DNA of 64,000 bases from Nymphaea colorata (GCF_008831285.2 NC_045149.1:2903500-2967499); one strand, 5' to 3'. Shown: positions 1 to 12,018, numbered from the stretch's first letter. Notes: generated by a model from the sequence alone, not told the origin. Numbers and translations are program-made.

Positions 1-2
1 TG

Positions 3-98
3 ATTGCAGAACAAGTCACCATAGAGGGAAGGGAGTATCTTTCTTCTGCAGCGGAGAACCCTCCAGAGCCAGTAAATGAAAGTGGAAACTTTTACTAG
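3..98 (+). pseudogene. C-terminal end of an unidentified upstream gene
   Basis: An open frame runs from the window edge to a TAG at 96-98 and gives about 31 residues, ending in PEPVNESGNFY. It is acidic and hydrophilic, with no motif I recognise. It lies about 1.5 kb upstream of the callose synthase start on the same strand, so it could be the last exon of a neighbouring gene cut by the window edge. It could equally be a chance frame; at this length nothing more can be said. Confidence 0.2.
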
Positions 99-599
99 TG
101 AAGGTGCTGAGTTGAAAAAAATATCTGAAATTCATGATTTTTTCATTGGAATTCCATATGGTACTGATACTGATATTTTCTTTGCTGGCTTGCTTTTCAC
201 AACAAACCTATCGGTTTGTGATTTTTTTCTGGAATAAATTCTTGATTTTCAGGTGCAGTGCTGTTCATCGGTGGATTTCTTTCCTTCGTGCTAATTGTAA
301 GCATTCCAGCAATTAGGTTTGACATGATTCTAGGAGGTGTACTGTTGTAAAGGAGCATATTAAGCTTAAGAGGATGGAAAGCATGAAAATCTTCTGCCTT
401 ATATTTATAGGGTCAAGCAGGTAAGTTTTTAGTATGGTATCTCACATGAATTCTTTATTAAAAAACATCACTATTTTTTCCACGTATTTTTTGTTCAATT
501 AAGGTGCTTGGTAACTATGTCAAATATCTGCTGTCACTTATTTCTTCACTCGGGGGTGAAAAAGGCCGAAGAGGATCTTCATATTCTAAACATCAAAAA

Positions 600-1616
600 C
601 ATAAATTAAATGGCGCCTTCAAAATCATGAAATTTGTACCAAAATGAAACAACACAAGAAAGAAGGGACCCACCTTTGAAAAATCAAAGCAAGAAAGGGA
701 TTGATCTGAACCATCAGTTGGAAGATGGACGGTTAGAAAGCCTTTGGTAGCAGTCCCTTTTCTGTATGCCAGTCATGTGACGTGACCACGATGGCAGAGA
801 AGTGTTGGACGTCGTGGTTCGTGGGTCCCACTGGAAGGGAAATGGCGGAGGAAAACGAAATGGGCCCCTGAAACCGTCTTTCGTATGGAGGTAGCCGTTA
901 GTAGCCGGTAAGCAGGTCAATGGCCGCGAAATCGGACCAATGAGTCTATGCCTTGGTGAAGAACAAAGCCCTGGCTGACCGGAACTTGGCCGCACTGTCT
1001 CTTGCGCTCTCTCCCTCCTCCTTCTTCCTTCTCCTGTAAGCATGTCGCCATTCTGATAATCTCTGACGTCCCGTCTTTTTCTTCGTTGTTTTGATTGTTT
1101 GTGCATTGTCATGGGTTTATCAATTGTTCTGCATTTGGTCTGGCCGCTTCCTTCCATCGACTCTGGTTCAATCAATTCCCTCTTTTCTTGGGTCATTTGG
1201 ATGTCATTTTTGGTTCTGTACCTTTGTTAGGCGCTAGGGTTGTCGTTTTTGGTTGGAAATTTTAGGTGAGATTTTCGCTTGTTTGGAGGCAGATAATCTA
1301 GTTTTTATGTTTCATGGTCCCCTTTTCTGGGTTATCGTTTCTCTGCTTTGTTTCTTTATTGATCTCATTGACGTCGAGGTTGTCGACGTTCTTGTTTTGG
1401 CGCTTAGTGGTTGTCTTGTCGATCCAGGGTTTTGGCCTTAACTGTTTACTTCATTTTCTGGATATTGATTTGGAGCCCGACACTTGTAGGTCTTTTGAAT
1501 TTCTCCTTTCTTCTTTTTTGCGTCCGGGCGGATTGTTGATTGCTTGCTTGGCTATTGGTCGTTTTATGTATCTTGATGCAGCGACAGAGTGGAGTTTAAT
1601 GTTTTGAGGGGGCAAG
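600..1616 (+). promoter_or_regulatory. Probable promoter, 5' UTR and 5' UTR intron of the callose synthase remnant
   Basis: This stretch is more GC-rich than its surroundings and ends at the ATG at 1617. A pyrimidine-rich leader at about 1008-1035 is followed by a good donor, GTAAG, at 1036. A polypyrimidine/CAG acceptor ends at 1581, so a 5' UTR intron of about 546 bases is likely, leaving 35 bases of leader before the ATG. If correct, the remnant keeps its native 5' end, which favours decay of a real gene over a randomly captured fragment. The transcription start itself is not visible. Confidence 0.35.
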
Positions 1617-1810
1617 ATGTCGAGAGTGGAAACCAATTGGGAGATGCTTGTGGAGGCGGTCCTGAGGAGGGAGCGTCGGGGTGGGGCTGATGCGTTCGGG
1701 CAAGCTGTTAGTGACATTGTGGGAAACGTCCCCTCCTCTCTTGCGAGGAGCGTAGATATTGATGCGATACTCATAGCAGCTGACGCGATACTCATAGCAG
1801 CTGACGAATT
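1617..1810 (+). pseudogene. Callose synthase remnant, first coding exon
   Basis: The exon opens with the family start MSRVE and runs through GNVPSSLARSVDIDAILIAAD, split here as GNVPSSLARS then VDIDAILIAAD. A perfect 21-bp tandem duplication (1764-1784 and 1785-1805) repeats the ILIAAD segment in frame and adds seven residues. The exon then reaches a stop at 1818-1820. The expected continuation after AADE (QDEDP...) is missing, and no good donor is visible, so the 3' end of the exon seems deleted. Confidence 0.75.
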
Positions 1811-2066
1811 GATGTGGTAGCGTGATTGTGTTTTACTTTTAGTTGCTTCATGGGCTCGTGTTCCTGTGAAGTTTAGGTGTCGTTTGACCTGAAAATGAAG
1901 TTTGCCATTTTGGTATACGCTTTTTCCAGTTCCCTCCATGATGATGACCTTTGATTCATTTAATAGCAGATGCTCTTCTCCATATTCGGTCGAAATGAAA
2001 TATTTCTATTGTAGAAACCATGCCCATCCTAGAAGCAAGTACCACGCGTGTTTCTTTGTCTCCAAT

Positions 2067-2118
2067 TCTGTGCTAGATGATTGTTTCAATGGTCTGTGCT
2101 AGATGATTGTTTCAATGG
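2067..2118. repeat. Perfect 26-bp tandem duplication
   Basis: The 26-base unit at 2067-2092 is repeated exactly at 2093-2118, in intron sequence of the callose synthase remnant. Confidence 0.9.
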
Positions 2119-3840
2119 TTAGTTAGCTGGATTTCCGTGAAAATTCTGATCATAACAAACCCATATGGAGTGTCATGATCTCTAGATCCTTATTTTGGGA
2201 TCTCTCAAGACTGGTTTGAGTCGCATAGTGTACAGATATTGGGTACAATAAAGAAAATAAAACACCCTGATGTTAGTGTTCTGAAAATTATCAAGAGCCT
2301 GATTGTTTGGTGAATACTGCTTGAGCATCTTCTAGAAGTTGAAAACACTGGCCTTGTTGAATCTATGCATCAAGTTTCTATTTTTAGGTTCAATAAGTGT
2401 GGGCAGTGAAGTTTATGCATCTTACTTTTTATATTTGTTTCTGATTACCAATGCACTTGAAAGAATAAAGTATTTATTGGGTTGGGGTTTTTCAATTATA
2501 TTCTTCTTGACCAAAAACCTGGGTTCTCTAATGGTTCGTTGGGTGGTAACTATTTGCATGAAGCTAGCACCATTTGCGATCCCTAATCTTGCACTAGAAG
2601 CTGTAGCCTGCTAGCAAGTGCTTAGTCATGGGCCTGTGAATGTGGACTTGTTGGCGTTACTTAATGGAAAAATTACAATCAAGAAAGATAAAGATATTGA
2701 GAGTTTTCTATTTGTCTATCTTTGTGGATAACTTTGAGCTGAATTGAGACATTCTTTCAGAAAAGAGTATTGTCTACAACTCATTGAAGATGGATCCCAA
2801 ACATTATGTTACTGTTCTCACCGGTCCTTGAAAGTTTTGTTGAATGTGTCATTACTGATAAGATAATCCAGAGCTGCAGGCCAATCTGTGATGGTTTTTA
2901 TAATTCAGATCCTTCAGATAGCATAACTCCCTTGAAACCTTTCCTCTTCACTGTTTAGTTAGGTAAAGTTCCTTCTGATCACTAGTGAAGAAGTTTGAAA
3001 TAATCAAAAACCAAATTTTGGTATTTAGTTTCGGCAGAGCTGTTTGAAATGATGTGACCATGTTATATTCCATTATTGTTATAATAGTTCCAAAAAGGCT
3101 ACATTGTAGTCCCTGCATTCATAGTTGGCCTACCCAAAAACTCGTTGGGGCTTGCACTTTTGACTTGATGAGTCAACTCGGACAACTTTAGCTGGATCAA
3201 GACTGACTTTATTGATTTTTTTAGTACAGTGAACAGCATGTTGTGAGGAGAAGTCATCTGGGACAACTTCATCCATGTTTGATGGCCTGATATGAATCAT
3301 GTATACAACTTTCACTTGAGTGAAGAATGTCTCATAAATCAAACACACTCTTAATTCAAAGGAGATTCAGAGTTTAATGCCCTCCGAGTGTCTCTCTTGA
3401 AACTTGTCAAAGCCTGTCTAAATGTCTAAGTCCAACAACACAAATTAAGGAGAAAGAAACCTAACAGTCAATAAGGAAATACTTTATTCTTCACATGTCT
3501 GGGAGTTATTAGAATTGATATAACTTGACTGGTCTGAATCAACCTCTCAATGAAGACTGTTAAGCTCTTATTAGTAAATTCCAGACTTGGTGTAAACAAA
3601 TGAACCCAATTTGAGTAGTTTGAATCCACACTTGTAGCTTGGACGAGTTGATCAAGTTACACGGTCTTCGCCAGGTTTTGGTTGTGACCAGTTCAATCCA
3701 AAACTACAAGTGGGTGGTTGCCTACTTGGACTGTGTTGCCAGGCCACTAGTTGGGATTCAGTGAGTTTGCCAATTTATGATGTCACTTAGTTCATTAGTC
3801 CCATTCACAAATGAAATACCCCTTGGTGTTGGATGTATTT

Positions 3841-3862
3841 GGGGGGGGGGGGGGGGGGGGGG
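3841..3862. repeat. Poly-G run of 22 bases
   Basis: An uninterrupted run of 22 G lies in intron-like sequence. It could form a quadruplex on the + strand. Its exact length is uncertain, as homopolymers are error-prone. Confidence 0.9.
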
Positions 3863-4474
3863 AGTAGCTGAGAGCTATCGCTGCTCTATCGATGTGTAAC
3901 TAAAAATGTTTGAGATGGTGTGCTTCTTGTAGGTGGTAAATTCACATATTCTGACTTGTTTGAAAACCTGATATAGAAATAGGGATTGAGCAAGCTTAGC
4001 TGTCTAGAATACGCCATGATGAAGAAAAACTGGTGAAGGAAAGTCAAAGTAGTAAATATAGGCTAGGGACAGATAAACATTGTTGCAACGTAGAATTAGA
4101 CACGAATATGAAACATCAACCTGGGAAAAAATAGCATTAGTAGGATGATGATGGTTAATTGAAACAAGTTATGACAGAAATTAGTTTGGTGAATAACCTT
4201 TTCCTTCTAGACTGGAGTTGTAGGATACAGAGTTGTGAAGTTTCACTTTTTATATATATATTATATGCATAGAATGATTCTATTTTTAGATAGTCTCTGT
4301 GATTGATTAGATGCAATTCTTGTGTAGAATGCCTGTAAAATGCATGGAGTTTGGACCTTGATTGAAAGGTGGACATAAATGGGCGGAAAAGAAGAAAATA
4401 TCATGATAGATACAAATGGAAAATAAGAAGGAGAGGACTGAAAGACAGTGTAGGAAGAGAGATGGAATTAGGAT

Positions 4475-4615
4475 AACATGAAGAAGACTTTTGGAGTTTA
4501 CTTCAATAATGATATACTCTAATATCAGATTAACAGTGAAGGAAGAGATAGGGTATTAGATAACATGAAGAAGGCTTTTGGGAGTTTACTTCAATAATGA
4601 TATACTCTAATGCCA
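4475..4615. repeat. Imperfect tandem duplication, unit about 85-100 bp
   Basis: A segment containing ATGAAGAAG, TTTACTTCAATAATGATATA and CTCTAAT occurs at about 4478-4524 and again at about 4563-4611 with a few differences. It lies in non-coding sequence. Confidence 0.7.
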
Positions 4616-5312
4616 CATTAACAAGTATAATAGCATGCTGTGGAATGTGAACTACGGTCAAGTAGTATCCAAATTATGGACTTGGTGCTATGGGCAGGGT
4701 TGGTTGGGGGCGATGTACTGGGTGGGTAACTTGATCTTATGTTATGAGATCCATATCTACAAATAAAGGAGGCATGGAATAGCATCTTCTTCTCATAAGG
4801 TGCTGGGAATTGTGCATTGCTTGATAACATCCTGTTAGCACCGTTCTTGCTAACTCCTGTTTTGCACTCACCCACACGAGAGACAGAGCCCAGCTTTGTC
4901 TGGATGATTCAAATTCTTCACTGCCTTTTAGGGTTTCGCCTTACAATATATACGAGTGTCGTGGGCAGGGTCTATTGCATAACTGGACTAGCCACCCGAC
5001 TCTATGCAAGCTAACAGACTCGCTGGGTCATAACTAAGGGCCCGAAACACACAAGAGTCTGAAGACTGAAACTAAGAAATGCATGACAGGCTCCCCACAC
5101 AAGCCTTATCGATACTGTGCCTAACACATCCCTTGTTACTATTTTTTCTCAATGACATTCTTTCAATGTGTTGATAAGATCTTATAAAGGCCTGAGACTC
5201 ACTTTTTTCGTTTTTTTTTGTTTTTGTTTTTGTCCTATCGAATACATCTTGCTTGTCCAAATATGTTTTTGTAGTGTTTTTTATGTTTTTGGACATGGGA
5301 ATACAATTATAT

Positions 5313-5465
5313 AGCATGTTAAACTTGTTGAGCACTGACATTGGTACCAGATTATTGACTGGTCCTGTTCAAGTGTTGATAGATATGTCCAAGTGTTTAT
5401 TTTGCCAAGATCAGCCATGTTGAGCATGTTAAACTTGTTGAGCACTGACATTGGCACCAGATTAT
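5313..5465. repeat. Direct repeat of 43 bp, spacing 110 bp
   Basis: The block at 5313-5355 (AGCATGTTAAACTTGTTGAG...) recurs at 5423-5465 with one mismatch. A shorter, diverged third copy starts near 5511. It is non-coding. Confidence 0.8.
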
Positions 5466-6598
5466 CACTGCCCACATAACATAGTTTTTGTTTCTTCTAG
5501 TTCATTGGTTTAAACTTGTTGGACATTGACATTGGTATCCATGTCTGCACCTCAGTTTTTCCTTCTTCTAATTCATTGATTTGTATGCAGAGTTGCTTGA
5601 ATAAATCATGCAAATAAGGCCTGTTAGGCTGTTAATGATATCTTTGGTTTTGTAATGTAAGACTTTGTCGAATGTGAACAAACCGGTAAAAGGATAGTGA
5701 TAAACTTTTTTCTTGGCAATAGCTGCTTAGCTTGAGTACTTGTCCTTTTACACATTGAGAGAAGATAATTAACTTTGTGAACTTTAATTCTCCTTTGACT
5801 CACATGGTGCCTGGTATTAATCAAGAATACGTCACCGTTTGGCTTCCTCTGTGTTGTCAAATATCTAACTTACGGGCTGTGGAATCGTTATGCAGTATGT
5901 GAACATGCATATTCCTTGGCACAGAACTTGGATCCTGATAGTGAGGGAAGGGGTGTCTTGCAATTCAAAACTGGTCTCATGTCGGTTATCAAGGTACATG
6001 AATATTTATGTCTTTATGACTTTAAGTCATTTAGTTAGACTAACATATTTAAAGGTAATGTTTATGTCTTCTGCTTTGACATATATTTTTTAAAGTATCT
6101 TATAAATCTTTATCTCTTTTTCTTCACCTTTTTTAGTAGCCAACTTTTATTTTTTACTCTCTCCAGTCATCCTTGAGATGAGCTTCTCCAAAGCTCTTAT
6201 GTGAGTTCTGTTTTCAAAACCAATTTACAGCTCTCGATTTTTATTTTTTCCAGCAAAAAATTGCCAAATGAGAAGCAGGAGCCATAGATAGGACCCAGGA
6301 CATTGCCCGTTTGCAGGAGTTTTACAAGCTACAGGGAAAAACACAAAATAGATGAGTTACAGATGTTTCTTTTATATGTAGTCAGCTTATGATTTTTTTC
6401 TTTGTGAAAATATTGTAAAAAAGTGCTATAGGTCCTTTTATCATATTTTGGTGAAATTGATGGCCTTAGCTTGTAAACTAGTTTAGTAGTTTTTAGGGCC
6501 CTTATCCCTGCTATTTTCACTACATGGTTAAATGAATTTTGTTTAATTTATATTAGATGTTGTGCTATGTTTTTGCGGGAAGTTCTGTTTAACTAAAA

Positions 6599-6644
6599 TC
6601 TGCATATCATATGATTGCCCATCTGCATATCATATGATTGCCCA
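6599..6644. repeat. Perfect 23-bp tandem duplication
   Basis: The unit at 6599-6621 is repeated exactly at 6622-6644, in an intron of the callose synthase remnant. Confidence 0.9.
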
Positions 6645-8799
6645 TCCCACGATATATTTTAACTTACTGTTTTAATTTTAATCCAGTTTAGAACGCAGAA
6701 GCCTGAAAAGGAAGAGGGTTTTAACTTTTGGCAACATTGAAAGTTGAGCGGTTGTTGAACAGCTTAGTAAGGAAGTATCCCCAGAAGATGCAGACAAATT
6801 AATTCCTGAAGAGGTTGGTTCTTTAAATTTTCATTGGTAGTACTGGTTAATAATGAACTCCAAAATGCTGACTTTTTGCTTTTGTAATTAACAAGTGCAG
6901 TCTGTGTTTTTGCTTATCTGAAAGTCATTATGTTCCAGTTCTCGTGCTCCTGTTTGATTTATTCTTTTCCCTTTGCTTTCTTGGCCTTTATATAACCAAA
7001 GGTTCATTTTTCTCCAGTTGAAAAGGGTTATGGAATCAGATGCTGCAATGTCAGAGGATCTAGTTGTTGATAACATTGTACCACTGGATTCTCCATCTTC
7101 AACAAATATGATTGTTTCTTTTCCTGAGGTAAAAGATTGTGGAAACATGACTATTTTGTCTGGGGAACATCTTTGATTGGCTTCTTTATACCTATTCTCA
7201 GGTTAAAGCTGCTATTTCAGCAGTCAGATACCACAGTGGATTACCAAAGTTGCCTAATACCTTCTCTGTGCCAGCAACAAGGACTGCAGACGTACTAGAT
7301 TTTTTGCAGTATGTATTTGGATTTCAGGTTGGTCTGATGAAATTCTTTCATCTCTGGAACTCCATCATCTCTGGTTATGTACATCTTTGATGAGCTTATG
7401 TTACAAACATTTCAGCTTTCTTTACAAGATTTAGTTTTTACCTGATTTTTCTCTTAGGTAATGTGTGGCTACGGATGTGACTGACAGTTTTTGCAACATC
7501 ACAGCATCGATAGGAAATTGGCTTCAATGTTATTTACAACGAAGTAGTATGCTATTTTCAAAAGACTTGATGTTACATAGATATAATGATATTATTTGTA
7601 TTTTTGTATAGGTTTGTCTAACCAAGATCTGTTGTTCCTATATATATAGTTAAACTTTTTTAAATTATCTATATTCCTGGGAAGGCTTGCCGAAAATTAG
7701 ATGCTAAGTTTGTTGTTTCATAACCTTATTGAAAATATTCTTTTAGTGTCGGTTACCAAGGTGCAAAAGAACTTTACCAAAACCTTTGGTTTTCTATTAT
7801 CTTTTGTTGTTGATATGTCATTGTATCCCTATTTTGTCAACTATTGATATGTGGCTCTGGTACTTCTAATCTGTAAACTGAGAAGTGCTTATTTTTTACT
7901 GTCATATCTTTAGGTTCTTTACTATTGTCTAAGCAGTTATATAATATTTCGGTTTCCCTCCTTTTCACATTTCCCTTCCGCAAACCACACCTGTATAAAT
8001 GATTTCATGGTTTCTGAAAACGAAAAGTTTTGTGTAAACTATAAGGTAGCCTGGTTTAGTATGTTTTGGAGCTTAGTGCTTATCAAACATGATATGTCAT
8101 CTTGATCTTTTTTTAGTACTTCACCAGTTCCAAATTCTCTAATCAATGTTGTAAAATGCATAATGTAACCTGTACTGGTTGGCTCCAAACTTAGATATGT
8201 AACACAGAAAATCACAAACATGGATTCCATAAACATAATAAAATAACAACTAGATGCTACCTAAAATATGCACACTTTCATTAGAAATAATGAAAACTGA
8301 CCACTTAAATGTCTCCCAATATTTAAATGGTACCAGAAAATAGTTTTTCATCATTGCCACACATTTCATTTAAAGTATATTCAACTTTTATGAAAAATCA
8401 TTGGTTTGTCATGTTTGGAGTCACACATTTCTATGTGGTACGACTACAAATTTGGCATAGTTTGCAATTTATTTCCCTTGTTGTTAGGGCAGTTTCTCTG
8501 TCCCTGTGAAGTGCGAACACCTGCAGTCTTTTGTGTACTTTTCCATTTTTTAACTATTTTCCTCATGACAACGATAATTCTGGCTACATGAGCTCTTGCA
8601 TGTCGACATTGAAGTTGTCATTTCTAATCTTGTTTGCATTCTTGTTCTTTGTTAATACTCCGATAATTGTAACCGTTTTCAGTTGCCATTTCTAATGCTT
8701 CATCTCTTCTGTCCTTCTGCGATCCTCATTCTTGATTTAAATTACTATGAGCTTGTTATCTATTTGATGCTTAAGGCCAATTTCATATTATGCGTGCAG

Positions 8800-9596
8800 G
8801 GGCTGACTATCCTTGCTTTCAACAAAGGCAAGTTCAATTCAAAGACCTTAAATGAGCTACTAAGTTTAGGTCCTACTTTTGTAATAATGAAGTTTTTTGA
8901 GAGTAAGTTTACTGGTACTGCTTTTTAATTCCCTTGCGTTGTTTCTTGATGTCATTTAGGAGGCAAGGAGTAGGCCATGATTTTACATCATCTGTTTCCT
9001 TTAATCATGTAGGTGTATGGACATTGTCATGATGTATGGGGCATATTCAACAACTCGTCGTTTAGCTGTGATGAGAATTGTTCTCCGTTTTCTTTGGTTT
9101 GGTGTTGCTTCAGCATTTGTATCATATCTTTATGTGTGAGTTTTTTGTGTTGTTGTTTCTTTTTTAATCTGGAAGACTTCACTTTGATGTCGCTGCACTT
9201 ACTGTTTTATGTTTATTTGTCCCTTGTTGAATCATATAGTCATAGATTGTCAAATGTAAACTATGATAGTGATAACCATGCAGGAAGGGACTTCAAAATC
9301 CAAAGTCCGTTTTCTACAAGACCTACATCTTTGTTCTAATTGCATATGCAAGTGTCCAGCTGGCCTTTAGCCTACTCATGCGCATTCCAGCTTTAAATAG
9401 GCTGACAAACCGATATGATCAATGGCTTGTTAGGAGATTTATAAAGTGGATGCATCAGGTTTGGTTTCTCCATTGTTCTTCCCGTTGTATTTTCTATGGA
9501 TCTTATTCATTTATTGTTGTTCTTAACAGCTGTTCTTTTCTGATTTAAGGAAAGACATTATGTTGGACTGTATGAGCGAACAACTGACTTTATCAA
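8800..9596 (+). pseudogene. Callose synthase remnant, first transmembrane block (four exons)
   Basis: Four exons keep good splice sites and one open reading phase. 8800-8902 gives LTILAFNKGKF and LLSLGPTFVIMKFFES. 9013-9135 gives MDIVMMYGAYSTTRRLAV. 9284-9458 gives FYKTYIFVLIAYASVQLAF and LLMRIPALNR. 9550-9596 gives ERHYVG then LYERTTDFIK, with two residues (usually Arg-Gly) lost after YVG. This is the N-terminal hydrophobic cluster of plant glucan synthases. The following exon is reduced to a short LFWL trace at about 9732, where small insertions begin. Confidence 0.8.
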
Positions 9597-9778
9597 GTAA
9601 GTCTGTATTTTCCTGTGGAAATATCTTTGTCTTGTGCTCAAACATGGAATATTGTGTTAGTTTGATTTTGTGTATATGAAGGATTTTTTAGGTGTTTGGG
9701 TGTGCCCATGACTAGGGTGGTTCTCTTGGCAGTTGTTTTGGCTTATTTCTGTAGTGTTGTGCTTCACAATGGCTATGT

Positions 9779-10106
9779 CACATAGGTACGGGTACATACC
9801 ATTTTAAAAAAAAAACTTGGGTACGACCATATATATATATATATAAGCAAAAAATAAGAATTCAAAGTTTAAACAAACAGAACAACACATTCATGAGTCC
9901 AAAAAAAGAAAAAGAATAAAAACCCTAATTTTTAGACAGAAATGGACTTGGTTAACATTGAGCATGTCAAAAAAAAAAAAAAGGATATGGTCATGGGTAT
10001 GTTGATTGTACTCGGGGCGTAGCATGGGCATACCGGTACCCGTACCGATGACGTACCCATATGGGTATGGATACTGCTCCATAAAAGCAATACCTGCGTG
10101 ACTTAG
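9779..10106. mobile_element. Possible small insertion with GGTACGGGTAC-type ends
   Basis: A 14-base near-identical direct repeat, CACAATGG(C/T)TATGT, at 9765-9778 and 10107-10120 brackets about 328 bases. The bracketed sequence starts near GGTACGGGTAC and carries the inverse GTACCCGTACC near its right end (about 10032-10050), with A-rich tracts and an (AT)n tract inside. It interrupts the callose synthase exon that begins at about 9732. The class is unclear: the direct repeat is longer than usual for a cut-and-paste element, so a retroposed insert is also possible. Confidence 0.3.
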
Positions 10107-10287
10107 CACAATGGTTATGTTCCACAAAATTGATTTTCAGATCTTTGATCATGTGCTCTACAAGGTGCATGTGGTTGTGCATAGATGCTTGCTAGGTCAT
10201 TATAGATAATGAAAAAATAGATCAATATAAACTTTCCATCATGAATATGTGCTTCAACAGGCAAGCGTGTCAGCTAGTACTTTTGAG

Positions 10288-11257
10288 CAATGTTATCACT
10301 GCCGTATCGTATCGTGTATCGGTCGGGCCGACCTATACGCCGTATCGTAACGTATCGTAAATGTATCGTAACGTATCGTAAAATTAATTTTTTAATTTGT
10401 AAAAAATATTAAAAATTTATAAAAAATAGAAAAAAAAATCCGAAAAATTCTAAAAAAATCCGAAAAAACTAGTAAAAATCAGAAAAATTCAAGAAAAATG
10501 TATTTAAAGGAACGTTCATCATTCATGTATATGAAGTATGACCTGTGAGCTATGCATATGAACAAGACATTCCAAAATAAGAAATCAAACATTCAAAAAA
10601 CAAAATAACATACTAAACAACCTAAGAGTATTCAATTACATCACAATTCATAAGTTCAGAAGTCAAAACTCAGAACATATTGACATAGTTTTCAAAACTC
10701 AAAACAAAAAGCATCGTCAATGGTGTTTAAAGCGAGAAATCCCTCCTGATATGATTTGCTTACAATAATTGCACTTAACTCTTAATCTATCTTTGGGATT
10801 CACCCTTGTACACCACTGCCATGCAGGATCCGACATTATATCTTCACAAAACAAGTAAAAACATACAAATAAATGTAGGAAATAAGAGAAATGAACGATT
10901 CAACGGCAAAAATGAGTTATTTTTTACCTTCTTGGTGTTAAAAACCAAAAAACCCTCTTTCTCCAAGCTTCCCACCGTCCCAAGACTCCCCACAACGAGA
11001 GAGAGAGGAGCGTCGGTTTGAGAATAAGAAGCAAAAAGGGGCCCGACGGCCCCTTTTTAAATTTTACTCCCGTATCGTGCGATACGGGGGTGTATCGCAC
11101 GTATCGTGCGATACGCCCACCGTATCGCACGATACGTACGATACGCGTACGATACGGACGCGTATCGTATTTAATAGGTGTAACGTATCGAAAACGTTGA
11201 TACGGACGATACGTATCGTACGATACGCGTCCGTATCGTACGATACGGATAACATTG
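10288..11257. mobile_element. hAT-like non-autonomous DNA transposon with CGTATCG subterminal arrays
   Basis: The element has inverted ends CAATGTTATC and GATAACATTG, which fit the hAT end rule (YARNG). It is bracketed by a perfect 8-bp target duplication CTTTTGAG at 10280-10287 and 11258-11265, the hAT size. Next to both ends lie clusters of CGTATCG or its complement CGATACG: five in the left 90 bases and fifteen in about 185 bases at the right, many as back-to-back palindromes. Subterminal repeats in hAT elements bind the transposase; that role is inferred here. The interior is very A/T-rich and keeps only the start of a transposase. The perfect duplication and undecayed CpG sites suggest a fairly recent insertion. 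Confidence 0.85.
10717..10836 (-). pseudogene. hAT transposase N-terminus: BED zinc-finger remnant
   Basis: On the minus strand an ATG at 10836-10834 opens MSDPAWQWCT, then KCNYCKQIISGG and ISRFKHH, and meets a TGA at 10719-10717 after 39 codons. DPAW, the CX2C pair and the FKHH end are the marks of the BED finger found at the N-terminus of plant hAT transposases. The codon after HH is usually Leu, and loss of one T would explain the stop. The hAT dimerisation domain and the catalytic core are absent. The element must rely on a transposase made elsewhere. Confidence 0.8.
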
Positions 11258-12018
11258 CTTTTGAGTTTTGATATCTGAGCTTCCATTTCTAAACCAACAT
11301 TTATAAACTCAGATTGCATTCTTTAGATGATTGTTTTGGATTCATCCAGGAAATTGCACTGGGATCCAGGGGTTATGGTTGGACTTTGTAAACTAATGAA
11401 TACTTATCTTAGGTTTGTATCAGACAGCCACACAGCCAAAAGAGAAAATTTTAGACTGAGGAGGAAGACAAATAAGACACAGTTTGGTCCTCTTTTTGAC
11501 TTTTTTTTTGTCCTTGGTGTTTCTTTCTTGTTTCTGTTGCATAAATGTTTGGGTTTTGAGAATGCTTCCATTTTGATTCTTGATAGTGATGGCATTTCAT
11601 TCTTTTGAAGCCCAATTGTGTGCAATTGGAATGTACATTTTCTTTGTACTCTGTTGGTTGTTAGGCACATTGGACTGGATGAATCCTTTTGGCTGTTGTG
11701 AAGTCTGACTCTTTACTGTGTGAACTGGCACACAGTCCCATGAACATGGTGCTCATGTTTTTTCATATTGATAAAATGCAGATATATGACTTTCTGGCTT
11801 TGTGTATTTGGAGCAAAATTCTCATTTGCCTATTTCCTCCAGGAAAGTAAAAGCAGATACCAATTGCTAACTGGTCGATGATGGTTCTTCTGTTTATGTT
11901 TCATCTGTCTGATTGTTTCCTTTCCAACATATATAGATAAGGCCATTGGTCAATCCTATAAAAATTATTATAAATCTTAATGGGCTAGAGTATTCGTGGC
12001 ATGATCTTGTATCAGAAC

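Larger units (their letters stand above)
1617..12018 (+). pseudogene. Callose synthase 9-like (1,3-beta-glucan synthase, GSL family) pseudogene, 3' truncated
   Basis: Callose synthases are plasma-membrane proteins of about 1,900 residues that make 1,3-beta-glucan from UDP-glucose. Pieces matching the N-terminal third appear in order: 1617-1810 (MSRVETNWEMLVEAVLRRER), 5896-5993 (CEHAYSLAQNLD), 6254-6362, 6687-6813, 7018-7128, 7202-7327 (ending DFLQYVFGFQ), 8800-8902, 9013-9135 (MMYGAYSTTRRLAV), 9284-9458, 9550-9596 and 11937-12018 (EYSWHDLVSE). Decay is clear: an in-frame TGA in the 6254 exon (CGA to TGA at a usual Arg), a 2-base deletion further on, a TGA in the 6687 exon, and loss of all exons between GFQ and the transmembrane block. 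The FKS1-like and catalytic domains are absent. The wording is closer to CalS9 (GSL10) than to CalS10 (GSL8). Confidence 0.88.

Noticed and set aside
714-1196. 160-codon frame on the minus strand
   Set aside because: It lies antisense over the GC-richer promoter and leader of the callose synthase remnant and has no recognisable domain.
1451-1939. 162-codon frame on the minus strand
   Set aside because: It is antisense to the first callose synthase exon; the + strand match to the family explains the sequence.
11062-11257. Regularly repeated CGTATCG units, CRISPR-like at first sight
   Set aside because: Units are short, palindromic, unevenly spaced and in a plant nuclear genome; they are transposon subterminal repeats.
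10924-11319. 131-codon minus-strand frame rich in RIVRYG/YDT repeats
   Set aside because: It is produced by translating the CGTATCG arrays of the hAT-like element, and similar frames open on both strands there.
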